This document shows positions 35,232 through 44,269 of a stretch of 64,000 nt of DNA, piece by piece. Made by a program: the position numbers and the translations under genes. How positions within the stretch are numbered: the first letter of the stretch is position 1; each line of letters opens with the position of its first letter. The notes under the pieces were generated by a model, which was not told where the DNA came from, ran no database searches, and worked only from the letters and a program-made list of their open reading frames with translations. Location of the stretch: positions 620,001-684,000 of the forward strand of contig NZ_QXFN01000001.1 in NCBI RefSeq assembly GCF_004886325.1, in the 5' to 3' direction. Source of the DNA: Cellulomonas telluris (GTDB lineage Bacteria; Actinomycetota; Actinomycetes; Actinomycetales; Cellulomonadaceae).

Positions 35232-35831
35232 TCAGATCGTGCGGACGACGCGTGCGGGGTTGCCGACGGCGAGGCTGTTCGGCGGGACGTCCCGGGTGAC
35301 GACCGCGCCGGCGCCGATCACGCTGTTCTCGCCGATCGTCACGCCGGGGCACACGATGACGCCGCCGCCGAGCCACACGTTGTCCTCGATGGTGATCGGC
35401 CGCGCCGCCTCGAGCTTGTCGCGGCGCGGCTGCGGCTCGACCGGGTGGGTCGGGGTGAGCAGCTGCACGTGCGGCCCGATCTGGCAGTCGGCGCCGATGC
35501 GGATCGGGGCGACGTCGAGCGCGGTCAGGCCCATGTTGACGAACGTGCGCGCGCCGACGCTGATGTACGTGCCGTAGTCCACGTGGACGGGGGCACGGAC
35601 GAACGCCGTCTCGTCGAGCTCGCCGAACAGCTCGCGCAGCACGGCCTGGCTCGCCATCGGGTCCCGGTCGTACGCGTCGCGGAACCGCGCCGCCAGCTGC
35701 ACGGCCCTCGCCTGCGCCTCGACGATCGCGGGGTCGTCGGAGACGTAGAGGTCGCCCGCGAGCATGCGCTCGTGGTGGGTGCGGGGGTCGCCGGCGAAGT
35801 AGTCGGGCGTGGCGGGCGCGTCGTCGGCCAT
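35232..35831 (-). CDS. Sugar O-acetyltransferase (maltose/galactoside acetyltransferase type)
   Basis: 199 residues from the ATG of MADDAPATPDYFAGDPRTHHERMLAGDLYVSDDP. There is no Shine-Dalgarno, but TACGAT ends 7 nt before this ATG, implying a leaderless message; two in-frame ATGs upstream are disfavoured for that reason. The N-terminal Mac domain is followed by the left-handed beta helix of hexapeptide repeats (IGPHVQLLTPTHPVEP with catalytic His, then IEDNVWLGGGVIVCPGVTIGENSVIGAGAVVTRDVPPN). It moves acetyl groups from acetyl-CoA to sugars, typically for detoxification. Forms an operon with the TetR gene. Confidence 0.92.
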   Translation of the reverse strand: MADDAPATPDYFAGDPRTHHERMLAGDLYVSDDPAIVEAQARAVQLAARFRDAYDRDPMASQAVLRELFGELDETAFVRAPVHVDYGTYISVGARTFVNMGLTALDVAPIRIGADCQIGPHVQLLTPTHPVEPQPRRDKLEAARPITIEDNVWLGGGVIVCPGVTIGENSVIGAGAVVTRDVPPNSLAVGNPARVVRTI

Positions 35832-35838
35832 GAGGACG

Positions 35839-35867
35839 ATCGTACGCATGGTGTGTACGACCGTCCA
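35839..35867 (-). promoter_or_regulatory. Promoter with embedded operator for the acetyltransferase-tetR operon
   Basis: Minus-strand -35 TGGACG (35862-35867) and -10 TACGAT (35839-35844) are separated by 17 bp; the ATG at 35831 lies at the predicted start. Inside it, tcgtac (35840-35845) and gtacga (35855-35860) are exact inverted arms with a 9-bp centre, overlapping the -10 and spacer: the place expected for a TetR-type repressor. Confidence 0.6.
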
Positions 35868-35941
35868 CGGGTGGGGGGCGAGGCGGACCGCCAGGGAGGA
35901 CATCCCTCACCCGACGTCACGCGCGGTGCGACGCGCCCGCG

Positions 35942-36142
35942 TCAGCCCGCGTCGTCGTCCCGTCCCGCGGAGAACAGGCCGAGCAGCCCGGAGACGACCG
36001 CGGCGCCGCCGCCCACCACCGCCGCGAGGAGCACGACGAGCAGGACGCCCGACGCGCCCTGCGCGAGCCGCTGCCCCGCCGTGCCGAGGGCCAGCACCCC
36101 GAGCCCCAGCAGGGCCAGGTGCAGTCGGTGCCGGTCGTGCAT
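35942..36142 (-). CDS. Small two-TM membrane protein
   Basis: 66 residues with GAGGAGA about 6 nt before the ATG. A His/Arg-rich N terminus (MHDRHRLHLALLGLGVLAL) leads into one helix, and GVLLVVLLAAVVGGGAAVVSGLLGLF gives a second, ending in an acidic tail (RDDDAG). No family recognised. Divergent from the DUF1361 gene. Confidence 0.7.
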   Translation of the reverse strand: MHDRHRLHLALLGLGVLALGTAGQRLAQGASGVLLVVLLAAVVGGGAAVVSGLLGLFSAGRDDDAG

Positions 36143-36287
36143 GCGTCTCCTCGGGTCGTGGGGCGCCGCGCCGACGTCGGCGGCACCCCGTCCGCCGACG
36201 CTAGGGCATCGGTGCGCCGCGCTCGCCGCACCGCTCCGTCGGCGCCAGGATGACCCACGACACGGTCGGCGGCGGAGGGACGCGCAC

Positions 36288-37007
36288 GTGGTCGGGAGCC
36301 TGGTGCTGGGCGTCGTGCTGATGAACGTGCTCGCGATCGGGCTCGTCCTCGCGCGCGGGCCGCTGCACGGCACCCGGCTGTACCGGCCGATGCTGCTCAA
36401 CCTCGTGCTCGCGGTCGCCCCGCTCGTCGTGCTCGTGCTGGCGGCGCTCGTCGTGCTGCCGCTGCTCGCGCTCGGGGTGCCGCGGTGGATCCCCGTGGTG
36501 CTCACGGTCGTGCTCGCCCTCGTGTGGCTGCTGCTCCTGCCGAACGCCGGGTACCTGATCACCGAGCTCAACCTCAACCACCGCCGCCCCGGCGAGCGCG
36601 TGCCCGAGTGGTACGACGTGCTGCTCGTCCTGACGCTCGCCATGGCCGGCGTCCTGACCACCGTGCTCAACGTGCTGTCGATCGAGCTGCTCTACACGAT
36701 CCTGCGGTTCGGCGACCGGGCCGCGCCCCTGGCGGGTGCCGAGGCGCGCACCGTCGTCGTCGTCCTCATGCTGCTCGTCGCGTTCGGCATCTGGCTCGGC
36801 CGGTCCGTGCGGCTGAACAGCTGGGACGTGCTGCACCCGGGGTCGCTCGTGCGCAAGGTGGCCGGCGCGCTGCGTGCTCCCGGCGGTGCGCGCGGCGCCG
36901 TCGGGTTCACGCTCGTCGGGGGCGCGTTCTTCGTCGTGATGTACGTCGCCGTGGCCGGGCCGGTCGTGCAGGCGCTGGTCGAGCTGGAGCGTGCGCGGGG
37001 CGGCTGA
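36288..37007 (+). CDS. DUF1361 integral membrane protein
   Basis: 239 residues from a GTG with GGAGGG 8 nt upstream. About six membrane helices; the family signature is PRWIPVVLTVVLALVWLLLLPNAGYLITELNLNHR followed by VPEWYDVLLVLTLAMAGVL and the SVRLNSWDVLHP segment. DUF1361 proteins have no known biochemical function. A strong 13-bp hairpin follows the gene and may end its transcript. Confidence 0.88.
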   Translation: MVGSLVLGVVLMNVLAIGLVLARGPLHGTRLYRPMLLNLVLAVAPLVVLVLAALVVLPLLALGVPRWIPVVLTVVLALVWLLLLPNAGYLITELNLNHRRPGERVPEWYDVLLVLTLAMAGVLTTVLNVLSIELLYTILRFGDRAAPLAGAEARTVVVVLMLLVAFGIWLGRSVRLNSWDVLHPGSLVRKVAGALRAPGGARGAVGFTLVGGAFFVVMYVAVAGPVVQALVELERARGG

Positions 37008-37032
37008 GGGCCCGGCGGGCGGCGGCGGGCGG

Positions 37033-37065
37033 GCGCGCATCGCGCAATGACCGCGCGATGCGCGC
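37033..37065. terminator. Perfect 13-bp hairpin between DUF1361 and hrpA
   Basis: Arms gcgcgcatcgcgc and gcgcgatgcgcgc pair without mismatch around the 7-nt loop aatgacc, 25 bp after the DUF1361 stop and 25 bp before the hrpA GTG. It can terminate the upstream transcript or, if transcribed with hrpA, fold in its leader. Confidence 0.6.
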
Positions 37066-37090
37066 GCGAGGCCTGGGAGGATGGGCCGTC

Positions 37091-40000
37091 GTGAGCACGA
37101 CGGACCCCACCCCCGCCACGGACGAGCGCGCACCGCGCCGCCCGCGCGGTCGTCGTGGCCGCGGGCGCGGCGAGGGGACGCGACCGGACGTCGGCCAGCG
37201 CGACGGTGACCAGCGCGACGGTGACCAGCGGGGCAGCGACCAGCGGGGCAGTGACCAGCGGGACGGCGAGCGGCGGGACGGCCGGCGCCGCGAGGGGGAC
37301 CGCCGCGAGGGGGAGCGCCGCGAGGACCGGCGCGCCCGCGACGAGCAGCGCCTGGCCGAGGCCGCCGAGCGCCGCGCCGCCGTCACGATGCCGGCGATCG
37401 TCTACCCCGAGCAGCTGCCGGTCTCCGCGCGCCGGGACGAGATCGCCGCCGCGATCCGCGACCACCAGGTCGTCGTGGTCGCGGGCGAGACGGGGTCCGG
37501 CAAGACGACGCAGCTGCCCAAGATCGCGCTCGAGCTGGGGCGCGGGCGCGCGGGGCAGATCGGCCACACCCAGCCGCGGCGCATCGCGGCGCGGTCGGTC
37601 GCGGACCGCATCGCCGACGAGCTCGGCGTGCCGCTCGGCGGTGTCGTCGGGTACCAGGTGCGGTTCACCGACGAGTCGTCCGACGAGACGCTCGTCAAGG
37701 TGATGACGGACGGCATCCTGCTCGCGCAGATCCAGCGCGACCCGATGCTGCGCCGCTACGACACGCTCATCATCGACGAGGCGCACGAGCGCAGCCTCAA
37801 CATCGACTTCATCCTCGGGTACCTCACGCGGCTGCTGCCGCAGCGGCCGGACCTCAAGGTGATCATCACCTCGGCGACGATCGACTCGGCACGCTTCGCA
37901 CGGCACTTCGCCGGCCCGCCGACCGACGAGCACCCCGAGGGCGTGCCCGCCCCGGTCGTCGAGGTCAGTGGCCGCACGTACCCGGTCGAGATCCGGTACC
38001 AGCCGCTGACGGGCGAGGGCGGCGAGGACCGCGACATGGTCACCGGCATCGTCGACGCGGTCACCGAGCTCATGGCCGAGGGGCCCGGCGACGTGCTCGT
38101 GTTCCTGTCCGGGGAGCGGGAGATCCGCGACGCCGAGGACGGCCTGCGCGGCGCGCTCGGCCCCCGTGTCACCGACCCCCGTCACCCGCAGGCCGTCGAG
38201 CTGCTGCCCCTGTACGCGCGCCTGTCGGCGGCCGAGCAACGCCGTGTCTTCGAGCCGCACGACACCCGCCGCGTCGTGCTCGCGACCAACGTCGCCGAGA
38301 CGTCCCTGACCGTCCCCGGCATCACCTACGTCGTCGACCCCGGCACCGCGCGCATCTCGCGGTACTCCAAGGCGACGAAGGTCCAGCGGCTGCCGATCGA
38401 GCCGATCTCGCAGGCGTCCGCCAATCAGCGGTCCGGGCGGTCGGGGCGCCTGTCGCCCGGCATCGCCATCCGCCTGTACTCGGAGGAGGACTTCGCGTCC
38501 CGGCCCGAGTACACCGAGCCGGAGATCCTGCGCACGTCGCTGGCGTCCGTGATCCTGCAGATGATCTCTGTGGGTGTGGTGCGCAGCCCCGACGAGGTCG
38601 TGGAGTTCCCGTTCGTCGACCCGCCGGACGTGCGGGCGGTGCGCGACGGCGTCGCGCTGCTCACCGAGCTCGGCGCGCTGGAGGTCCGCGACGGCCGCAC
38701 GCGCCTGACCGAGACGGGCCGCGCGCTCGCGCAGATCCCCGTCGACCCGCGCATCGCCCGGATGGTCGTCGAGGCGGGCCGGCGGGGCGTCGCGCGCGAG
38801 GTCGTCGTCATCGCCGCCGCCCTGTCGATCCAGGACCCGCGCGAGCGTCCCGCCGAGCAGCGCGACGCCGCCGACGCGATGCACCGCCGCTTCGCGGACC
38901 CGAGCAGCGACCTGCTCAGCTACCTGAACCTGTGGACGTACCTGCGCGAGCAGCAGCGGGCCCTCTCGGGGTCGGCGTTCCGCCGCCTGTGCAAGGCCGA
39001 GCACCTGCACTACCTGCGCGTCCGGGAGTGGCAGGACGTCGTCACGCAGCTGCGCGACCTCACCAAGCCCCTCGGCATCGCGGCGAAGGGCGCGCCCACG
39101 CCGGTGTCCGACGAGGTCGTCGCGGCGCGTGCCGCGGCGGAGGCGGCCGGACGCGACGGCGGGCGCGGGCGGCGCGGGCCCGCGGGGGCCCCCGTGCAGG
39201 AGGCCGCGGCGGAGCCGACGACGCCCGGTGGCACCGCGGAGGACACCCGCACCCGCTGGGCGTGGGACGGCGACGCCATCCACCAGGCGATCCTGTCCGG
39301 GCTGCTGTCGCAGATCGGCATGCAGCTCGCGACCGAGGTGCAGGCGACGGCCAAGGACGCCAAGGGTCGCGGCCGCGTCACCTCCGACCGCCGGGCGCGC
39401 AACGAGTACCTCGGCGCGCGCGGTGCGCGGTTCGCGATCTTCCCCGGCTCGGGGCTGTCCAAGCGGCCGCCGGCGTGGGTCATGGCCGCGGAGCTCGTCG
39501 AGACGTCGCGGCTGTGGGCGCGCGACGCGGCGCGGATCCGGCCCGAGTGGGCCGAGGAGCTCGGCGCGCACCTCGTCAGGCGCACCTACTCCGACCCCGC
39601 GTGGTCGACCCGGCAGGGCGCGGCGATGGTCGTCGAGAAGGTGCTGCTGTACGGCGTGCCGATCGTCGCCGACCGCCGGGTCCTGCTCGGCAAGGTCGAC
39701 CCCGCCGGCGCGCGCGAGCTGTTCCTGCGGCACGCGCTCGTGCAGGGGGAGTGGACGACGCACCACGCGTTCTTCCACGAGAACCGGCGCCTGCTCGCCG
39801 AGGTCGGCGACCTCGAGGCCCGCACGCGCAGCCGGCTCGTCGTCGACGACGACGTCCTGTTCGACTTCTACGACGAGCGCGTCCCCGACGACGTCGTCTC
39901 CGCCCGGCACTTCGACCGGTGGTGGAAGGACGCGCGCCGCCGCGACCCGGACCTGCTGACGTTCACGCGCGAGCTGCTCGTCGGGTCCGACACGGCCGTC

Positions 40001-41644
40001 GACGAGTCGCAGTTCCCGTCCCGCTGGCCGCAGGGCGAGCTGTCGTTCCCGCTGACCTACCAGTTCGAGCCGGGCACCGAGGCCGACGGTGTCACGGTGC
40101 ACGTCCCGCTGCCGCAGCTGCCGCGCGTGCGGCCCGAGGGCTTCGACTGGATGGTGCCCGGTCTGCGCGCCGAGCTGCTCACCGCCACGATCCGCGCGCT
40201 GCCCAAGGCCGTGCGCGTGCAGCTCGTGCCGGCGCCGGACGTGGCCCGCGCGGTCGACGCCTGGATGTCCGAGCACGTCGCGTCCTGGGAGGACACCGTG
40301 CGCGCCGCCGACGCCGCGCCGTCGTTCCGGGAGATGTTCGCGCGCGCCGTGCGGGCGCTGCGCGACGTCGACGTGCCGCCGGACGCCGTCGAGGAGGACC
40401 GCCTGCCGGCGCACCTGCGCATGACGTTCCGCGTCGTGGGGGAGCGCGGCGGCGTCGTGGACGAGGGCAAGGACCTGCTCGTGCTGCAGCGGCGCAACGC
40501 CGACCGCGCGCAGGACGCCGTGTCGTCGGCGGTGCGCAGCGCCGTGCGCGCCGCGATGGAGGAGGCGATGGCGGCGTCGGGCGGCGGTGCCGGTGCCGCC
40601 GGTGCGGGGGCGGCCGGTGCGGGGGCGGCCGGTGCGGGCGAGCCCGGCGGCGAGGCCCGTGACCGGGCGCGGTCGCGCGGTGGGCGTCCCGGTGCCCCGC
40701 GCCCGGGAGCCGGCGCGCCCGCCGGCGTCGACCTGGAGCGCACCGGCCTGACGACGTGGCCCGACCTGCCGGGTCCCCTGCCGGAGGTCGTCGAGGCGCC
40801 GTCCGCGGCGGGCGGCGTCGTGCGCGCGTACCCGACGCTCGTCGAGGAGACCGCCGGCGGGCGGGCGGCCGTGGCGCTGCGCGTCCTCGCGGACGCGACG
40901 GCGGCCGAGGCGGCGGCGGGGCGCGGCCTGCGCCGGCTGCTCGTCCTCGACGTCGGCCTGGCGCCCGCGCGCGTGACGAGCCGGTGGACGGGCACGCAGG
41001 CGCTCGCGCTCGCGGCCTCGCCGTACCCCTCGACGGACGCGCTGGTCACCGACGTGCAGCTCGCGTCCGTGGACCGGCTCGTGGCGCGCCACCTGGGTGG
41101 GCGGTCGGCGCGCGAGGCCCGGGACGCCGACGCGTACGCGGCGCTGCGGGCGGCCGTGCGGGCGGGGCTCGAGGACGACGTGCACCGCGTCGTCGGCGAC
41201 CTCGTCGGCGTGCTGTCCGCGTGGCGCGAGCTCGACGGGGAGGTGCGTGGCACGACGAGCCTCGCGCTGCTGTCGACCGCCCAGGACGTGCGCGAGCAGT
41301 CGGCCGCGCTCGTGCACGACGGGTTTGTGTCCGAGGTCGGCGCCGACCGGCTGCCCCAGCTCGTGCGCTACCTGCGCGCGGCCCGGCACCGGCTGGCCAA
41401 GGCCGCGGAGAACCCGCAGCGCGACGCCGACCTCGCGTGGCAGGTCCACGACGTGCTGGAGCAGTACCAGGCGGCACGCGCCCGGCTGGCCGCGGGGGCG
41501 CCCGACCCGGCGCGGGCGCGGGCGCTGGACGACGTGCGCTGGCTGATCGAGGAGCTGCGCGTGAGCCTGTTCGCCCAGCAGCTCGGCACGCCGGTCCCGG
41601 TCTCCCCGACCCGCATCCGCAAGGCCCTCGCGGCGCTCGCCTGA
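37091..41644 (+). CDS. hrpA: ATP-dependent RNA helicase HrpA
   Basis: 1517 residues from a GTG with GGGAGG 10 nt upstream. The first 95 residues are a low-complexity Arg/Asp/Gly region built from 15-bp tandem repeats. The DEAH helicase core follows: Walker A GETGSGKTTQ (about 137), TQPRRIAARS, DEAH box DEAHERSLNIDFILGY, SAT motif ITSATID, then the second RecA domain (LATNVAETSLTVPGITYVVD, QRSGRSGR). Winged-helix, helix-bundle, OB and the long C-terminal DUF3418 region complete the HrpA plan; Gly/Ala-rich inserts lie near residues 690-720 and 1160-1200. HrpA unwinds RNA and frees collided or stalled ribosomes in E. coli, where it is about 1300 residues. Confidence 0.96.
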   Translation: MSTTDPTPATDERAPRRPRGRRGRGRGEGTRPDVGQRDGDQRDGDQRGSDQRGSDQRDGERRDGRRREGDRREGERREDRRARDEQRLAEAAERRAAVTMPAIVYPEQLPVSARRDEIAAAIRDHQVVVVAGETGSGKTTQLPKIALELGRGRAGQIGHTQPRRIAARSVADRIADELGVPLGGVVGYQVRFTDESSDETLVKVMTDGILLAQIQRDPMLRRYDTLIIDEAHERSLNIDFILGYLTRLLPQRPDLKVIITSATIDSARFARHFAGPPTDEHPEGVPAPVVEVSGRTYPVEIRYQPLTGEGGEDRDMVTGIVDAVTELMAEGPGDVLVFLSGEREIRDAEDGLRGALGPRVTDPRHPQAVELLPLYARLSAAEQRRVFEPHDTRRVVLATNVAETSLTVPGITYVVDPGTARISRYSKATKVQRLPIEPISQASANQRSGRSGRLSPGIAIRLYSEEDFASRPEYTEPEILRTSLASVILQMISVGVVRSPDEVVEFPFVDPPDVRAVRDGVALLTELGALEVRDGRTRLTETGRALAQIPVDPRIARMVVEAGRRGVAREVVVIAAALSIQDPRERPAEQRDAADAMHRRFADPSSDLLSYLNLWTYLREQQRALSGSAFRRLCKAEHLHYLRVREWQDVVTQLRDLTKPLGIAAKGAPTPVSDEVVAARAAAEAAGRDGGRGRRGPAGAPVQEAAAEPTTPGGTAEDTRTRWAWDGDAIHQAILSGLLSQIGMQLATEVQATAKDAKGRGRVTSDRRARNEYLGARGARFAIFPGSGLSKRPPAWVMAAELVETSRLWARDAARIRPEWAEELGAHLVRRTYSDPAWSTRQGAAMVVEKVLLYGVPIVADRRVLLGKVDPAGARELFLRHALVQGEWTTHHAFFHENRRLLAEVGDLEARTRSRLVVDDDVLFDFYDERVPDDVVSARHFDRWWKDARRRDPDLLTFTRELLVGSDTAVDESQFPSRWPQGELSFPLTYQFEPGTEADGVTVHVPLPQLPRVRPEGFDWMVPGLRAELLTATIRALPKAVRVQLVPAPDVARAVDAWMSEHVASWEDTVRAADAAPSFREMFARAVRALRDVDVPPDAVEEDRLPAHLRMTFRVVGERGGVVDEGKDLLVLQRRNADRAQDAVSSAVRSAVRAAMEEAMAASGGGAGAAGAGAAGAGAAGAGEPGGEARDRARSRGGRPGAPRPGAGAPAGVDLERTGLTTWPDLPGPLPEVVEAPSAAGGVVRAYPTLVEETAGGRAAVALRVLADATAAEAAAGRGLRRLLVLDVGLAPARVTSRWTGTQALALAASPYPSTDALVTDVQLASVDRLVARHLGGRSAREARDADAYAALRAAVRAGLEDDVHRVVGDLVGVLSAWRELDGEVRGTTSLALLSTAQDVREQSAALVHDGFVSEVGADRLPQLVRYLRAARHRLAKAAENPQRDADLAWQVHDVLEQYQAARARLAAGAPDPARARALDDVRWLIEELRVSLFAQQLGTPVPVSPTRIRKALAALA
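37196..37330. repeat. Nine 15-bp tandem repeats inside hrpA
   Basis: Units starting cagcgcgacggtgac at 37196, repeated at 15-bp steps and drifting to cgccgcgagggggac, encode five-residue blocks QRDGD, QRGSD, ERRDG and RREGD. The period keeps the reading frame, so copy number can vary without disrupting the gene. They form a highly charged disordered N terminus. Confidence 0.85.
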
Positions 41645-41861
41645 CCGGCCGGCGATGTGCCGGTGGTCGATCTGCCGGTCGTCGACGTCCGGCCGGTGGG
41701 ACGCCGCCGCGGCGAACCGCGCGTCCCGTGCCCCTGGCGTCCCCTGCGACGCAGGAACGCGCGGCTCGCGCGACCCGACGCCCGCCCCCTGGGACGGCCG
41801 TACCGAACGAGCAGGTGGTTGCGTCCGACGTCCGCGCCGTGGTCCGGGGGACGATGGCCGC

Positions 41862-42263
41862 ATGACCCGTTACGCGATCGACCACCTCGTCGCCGTCGAG
41901 CTCGCCCGGGACGGGGTGGTGGTCCCGGCGGAGCACCAGCTCGTCGGGCCGACGCTGCTGCGCTCGCACGTGCTCGGGTACCTGTACCGGGCGGTGCGCT
42001 CCGGTGTCCTCCCGGAGGCCGAGGGCCGGCGGCTGCTGGACGGCGTGACGACGACGAGGATGCGGCTGCTGGGCGACCGGGTCTCGCGCGCGACGGCCTG
42101 GCGGATCGCCGCCGAGCTCGGCTGGTCCGACACCGCCGACGCCGAGTACCTCGCCGTCGCCCAGCTCCAGGCCGACGCGTTCGTCACCCTCGACCCGGTG
42201 CTGCGTGCCGGTGCCGAGGGCCGCGTCCCGCTCGCCGAGGTCGAGGACCTGTACCCCTCCTGA
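41862..42263 (+). CDS. PIN-domain protein, VapC-like
   Basis: 133 residues from an ATG. Size and pattern fit a PIN ribonuclease: an N-terminal acidic residue in YAIDHLVAVELARDG, the helix GPTLLRSHVLGYLYRAV, and the acidic pair in the C-terminal half, LGWSDTADAEYLAVAQLQADAFVTLDP, close to an actinobacterial VapC-annotated branch. PIN toxins cut tRNA or rRNA with one or two Mg ions. No antitoxin-sized gene precedes it (217 bp gap), so toxin status is uncertain. Confidence 0.68.
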   Translation: MTRYAIDHLVAVELARDGVVVPAEHQLVGPTLLRSHVLGYLYRAVRSGVLPEAEGRRLLDGVTTTRMRLLGDRVSRATAWRIAAELGWSDTADAEYLAVAQLQADAFVTLDPVLRAGAEGRVPLAEVEDLYPS

Positions 42264-42316
42264 CGCGGGGACGCCGGCCGGTTGCGGCCGTCCGCCCACC
42301 GGGTGAGCATCGCCGG

Positions 42317-43543
42317 ATGACGGACGCGCGCGAGCACGACCTGGTCCTCTTCGGCGTCACCGGGTTCGTCGGGCGGCTCCTCGCGGCGTACGTCGCGGAG
42401 CACGCGCCGCCCGGGCTCCGGGTCGCGCTCGCGGGACGGACGCGGTCGCGCGTCGAGGACGTCCGGGCCGCGCTGCCGGCCGCGGCGCAGGACTGGCCGG
42501 TCGTCGTCGCGGACACCCGGGACCCGGAGCAGCTCACGGCGATGGCGCGCTCCACCCGGGTCGTCGCCAGCACGGTCGGCCCCTACCTGCGGCACGGGCT
42601 GCCCGTCGTCGGCGCGTGCGCGCGCAACGGCACCCACTACGCGGACCTGACGGGGGAGACGCCGTTCGTCCGCCGCGCGATCGACCGGTACGACCCCGTC
42701 GCGCGGGCGGCCGGCGCGCGGCTCGTGCACGCGTGCGGGTACGACGCCGTGCCGTCCGACCTCGCGGTGCTCACGCTGCACCGGCGCGTCACCACCGACG
42801 GTGCGGGCTGCCTGCGCGACGTGCGGCTCGTCGCGACCGCCCGCGGCGGGGTCAGCGGCGGGACGATCGCGTCCGTGCGGGGCATCGCGGAGCAGGCGGC
42901 GCGCGACGCCCGCGTGCGACGGCTGCTGGCCGACCCGTTCGCGCTCAGCCCGGACCGCGGCGCCGAGCCCGACGTGCCGCAGCCGCCCGACGTCCCCGCG
43001 CCGGGCCGCACGGTCGACGGCGGCTGGGTGGCGGCGTCGCCGATGGCGTCGTTCAACACGCGCGTCGTGCGGCGCAGCAACGCGCTGACCGGCTGGTCCT
43101 ACGGGCGGTCGATGCGGTACGGCGAGGTCGCCGGCACGGGCCGCGGCGCGCGCGGCGCCGCGGCCGCGTACGCCCTGACGGCCGCGCTGCCCGCGTTCGC
43201 GGGCGCCGTGGCGTTCCCGCCGACGCGCGCCCTGCTCGACCGCGTCCTGCCGGCGCCGGGCGAGGGCCCCGACGAGGAGACCCGCCGCACGGGCCGGTTC
43301 CGCATGGACGTGCACGCCGTCACCACGACCGGCCGGCACTACCGGGCGGTCGCGGCCGGCGAGTGCGACCCCGGGTACGCGGCGACGGCCGTCATGCTCG
43401 GCGAGTCGGCCCTCGCGCTCGCGCTCGACGGCGACCGCCTGCCCGACGCCGCCGGCTCCCTCACCCCCGCGACGGGGCTGGGCGACGTCCTCGTCGAGCG
43501 CCTGCGCGCGGCGGGGCACACGTACGAGGCGTCACCCCGCTGA
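42317..43543 (+). CDS. Saccharopine dehydrogenase-like NAD(P)-binding protein (trans-acting enoyl reductase type)
   Basis: 408 residues. The Rossmann nucleotide site is VLFGVTGFVGRLLAAYVAE; TVGPYLRHGLPVVGACARNGTHYADLTGE is the family block that closes over the cofactor, and HACGYDAVPSDLAV follows. The family includes eukaryotic saccharopine dehydrogenase-like oxidoreductases and mycobacterial Rv2953, a trans-acting enoyl reductase in phthiocerol lipid synthesis. Substrate here is unknown. No Shine-Dalgarno is obvious; GAGCAT lies 6 nt before the ATG, so a leaderless start is possible. Confidence 0.9.
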   Translation: MTDAREHDLVLFGVTGFVGRLLAAYVAEHAPPGLRVALAGRTRSRVEDVRAALPAAAQDWPVVVADTRDPEQLTAMARSTRVVASTVGPYLRHGLPVVGACARNGTHYADLTGETPFVRRAIDRYDPVARAAGARLVHACGYDAVPSDLAVLTLHRRVTTDGAGCLRDVRLVATARGGVSGGTIASVRGIAEQAARDARVRRLLADPFALSPDRGAEPDVPQPPDVPAPGRTVDGGWVAASPMASFNTRVVRRSNALTGWSYGRSMRYGEVAGTGRGARGAAAAYALTAALPAFAGAVAFPPTRALLDRVLPAPGEGPDEETRRTGRFRMDVHAVTTTGRHYRAVAAGECDPGYAATAVMLGESALALALDGDRLPDAAGSLTPATGLGDVLVERLRAAGHTYEASPR

Positions 43544-43592
43544 GGGCGTCCGCCCCCGACGAGTTCTCCGGCCCGCGCGGGTCGGTAGCGGC

Positions 43593-44240
43593 ATGACGAC
43601 CCCTGCCCTGACCGAGCAGGACGTGCGCGCCGCCGTGCGCGACGCCCGCCTGCGCCTCGCCGACACCCTCGCCGCCCTGCCCCCGGAGGCCTGGTCGACG
43701 CCCTCGCTCGCGGCCGGGTGGACCGTGCGGGACGTCGCCGCGCACCTGACGACGACCACGCGCGAGACGTGGGCGGACGTGCTGCGCGAGGCGGTGCGCG
43801 CCCGGTTCTCCTTCGACCGCATGACGCACGACGTGGCCGTCCGCCGGGCGCGCGCCTTCACACCCGGCCAGCTCGTCGCCCAGCTGCGCGAGAGCGCCGC
43901 CTCGGACCGGCGGATGCCGATGTCGGGGCCGATGGACCCGCTCATGGACCTCGTCGTGCACGCGCTGGACGTCGGCCGGCCGCTGGGCCTGCCCGACGCG
44001 ACGCCGCCCGACGTGGCCGTCGCGGTCGCGTCCTACCTGGCGGGGAACCGGCTCATGGGCGGCCCCCGCCGTCGTGCCGGCCTGCGCCTGGAGGCCGCGG
44101 ACGTCGACTGGTCCGTCGGCGACGGGCCGGTCGTGCGCGGACCGGTGCACGACCTGCTGCTCGTGCTCACCGGTCGACCCGCCGGGTTCGCGGCCCTGAC
44201 CGGCGACGGCGTCGCGACCCTGCGCGGCCGCGTGCGCTGA
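43593..44240 (+). CDS. Maleylpyruvate isomerase-family (DinB-like) mycothiol-dependent enzyme
   Basis: 215 residues beginning with the four-helix DinB-type domain: LTEQDVRAAVRDARLRLADTLAALPPEAWSTPSLAAGWTVRDVAAHL, whose final His is one metal ligand; VVHALDVGRPLGLP carries another. The C-terminal SCP2-like tail (VVRGPVHDLLLVLTGRPAGFAALTGDGVATLRGRV) is typical of actinobacterial members. The family conjugates or isomerises with mycothiol; the reaction for this protein is unassigned. A hairpin overlaps the stop codon. Confidence 0.88.
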   Translation: MTTPALTEQDVRAAVRDARLRLADTLAALPPEAWSTPSLAAGWTVRDVAAHLTTTTRETWADVLREAVRARFSFDRMTHDVAVRRARAFTPGQLVAQLRESAASDRRMPMSGPMDPLMDLVVHALDVGRPLGLPDATPPDVAVAVASYLAGNRLMGGPRRRAGLRLEAADVDWSVGDGPVVRGPVHDLLLVLTGRPAGFAALTGDGVATLRGRVR

Positions 44241-44261
44241 GGGGCCGCCAGCCGCCCCTCA
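44238..44261. terminator. Hairpin overlapping the stop codon between convergent genes
   Basis: tgaggggc (44238-44245, including the TGA stop) pairs perfectly with gcccctca (44254-44261) around an 8-nt loop, in the 29-bp gap facing the antiporter gene. Suited to stop transcription from both sides. Confidence 0.55.
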
Positions 44262-44269
44262 GGCGCCCG

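Noticed and set aside
41645-41861. An antitoxin gene for the PIN protein
   Set aside because: No frame with a ribosome site and antitoxin-like composition is present in this gap.
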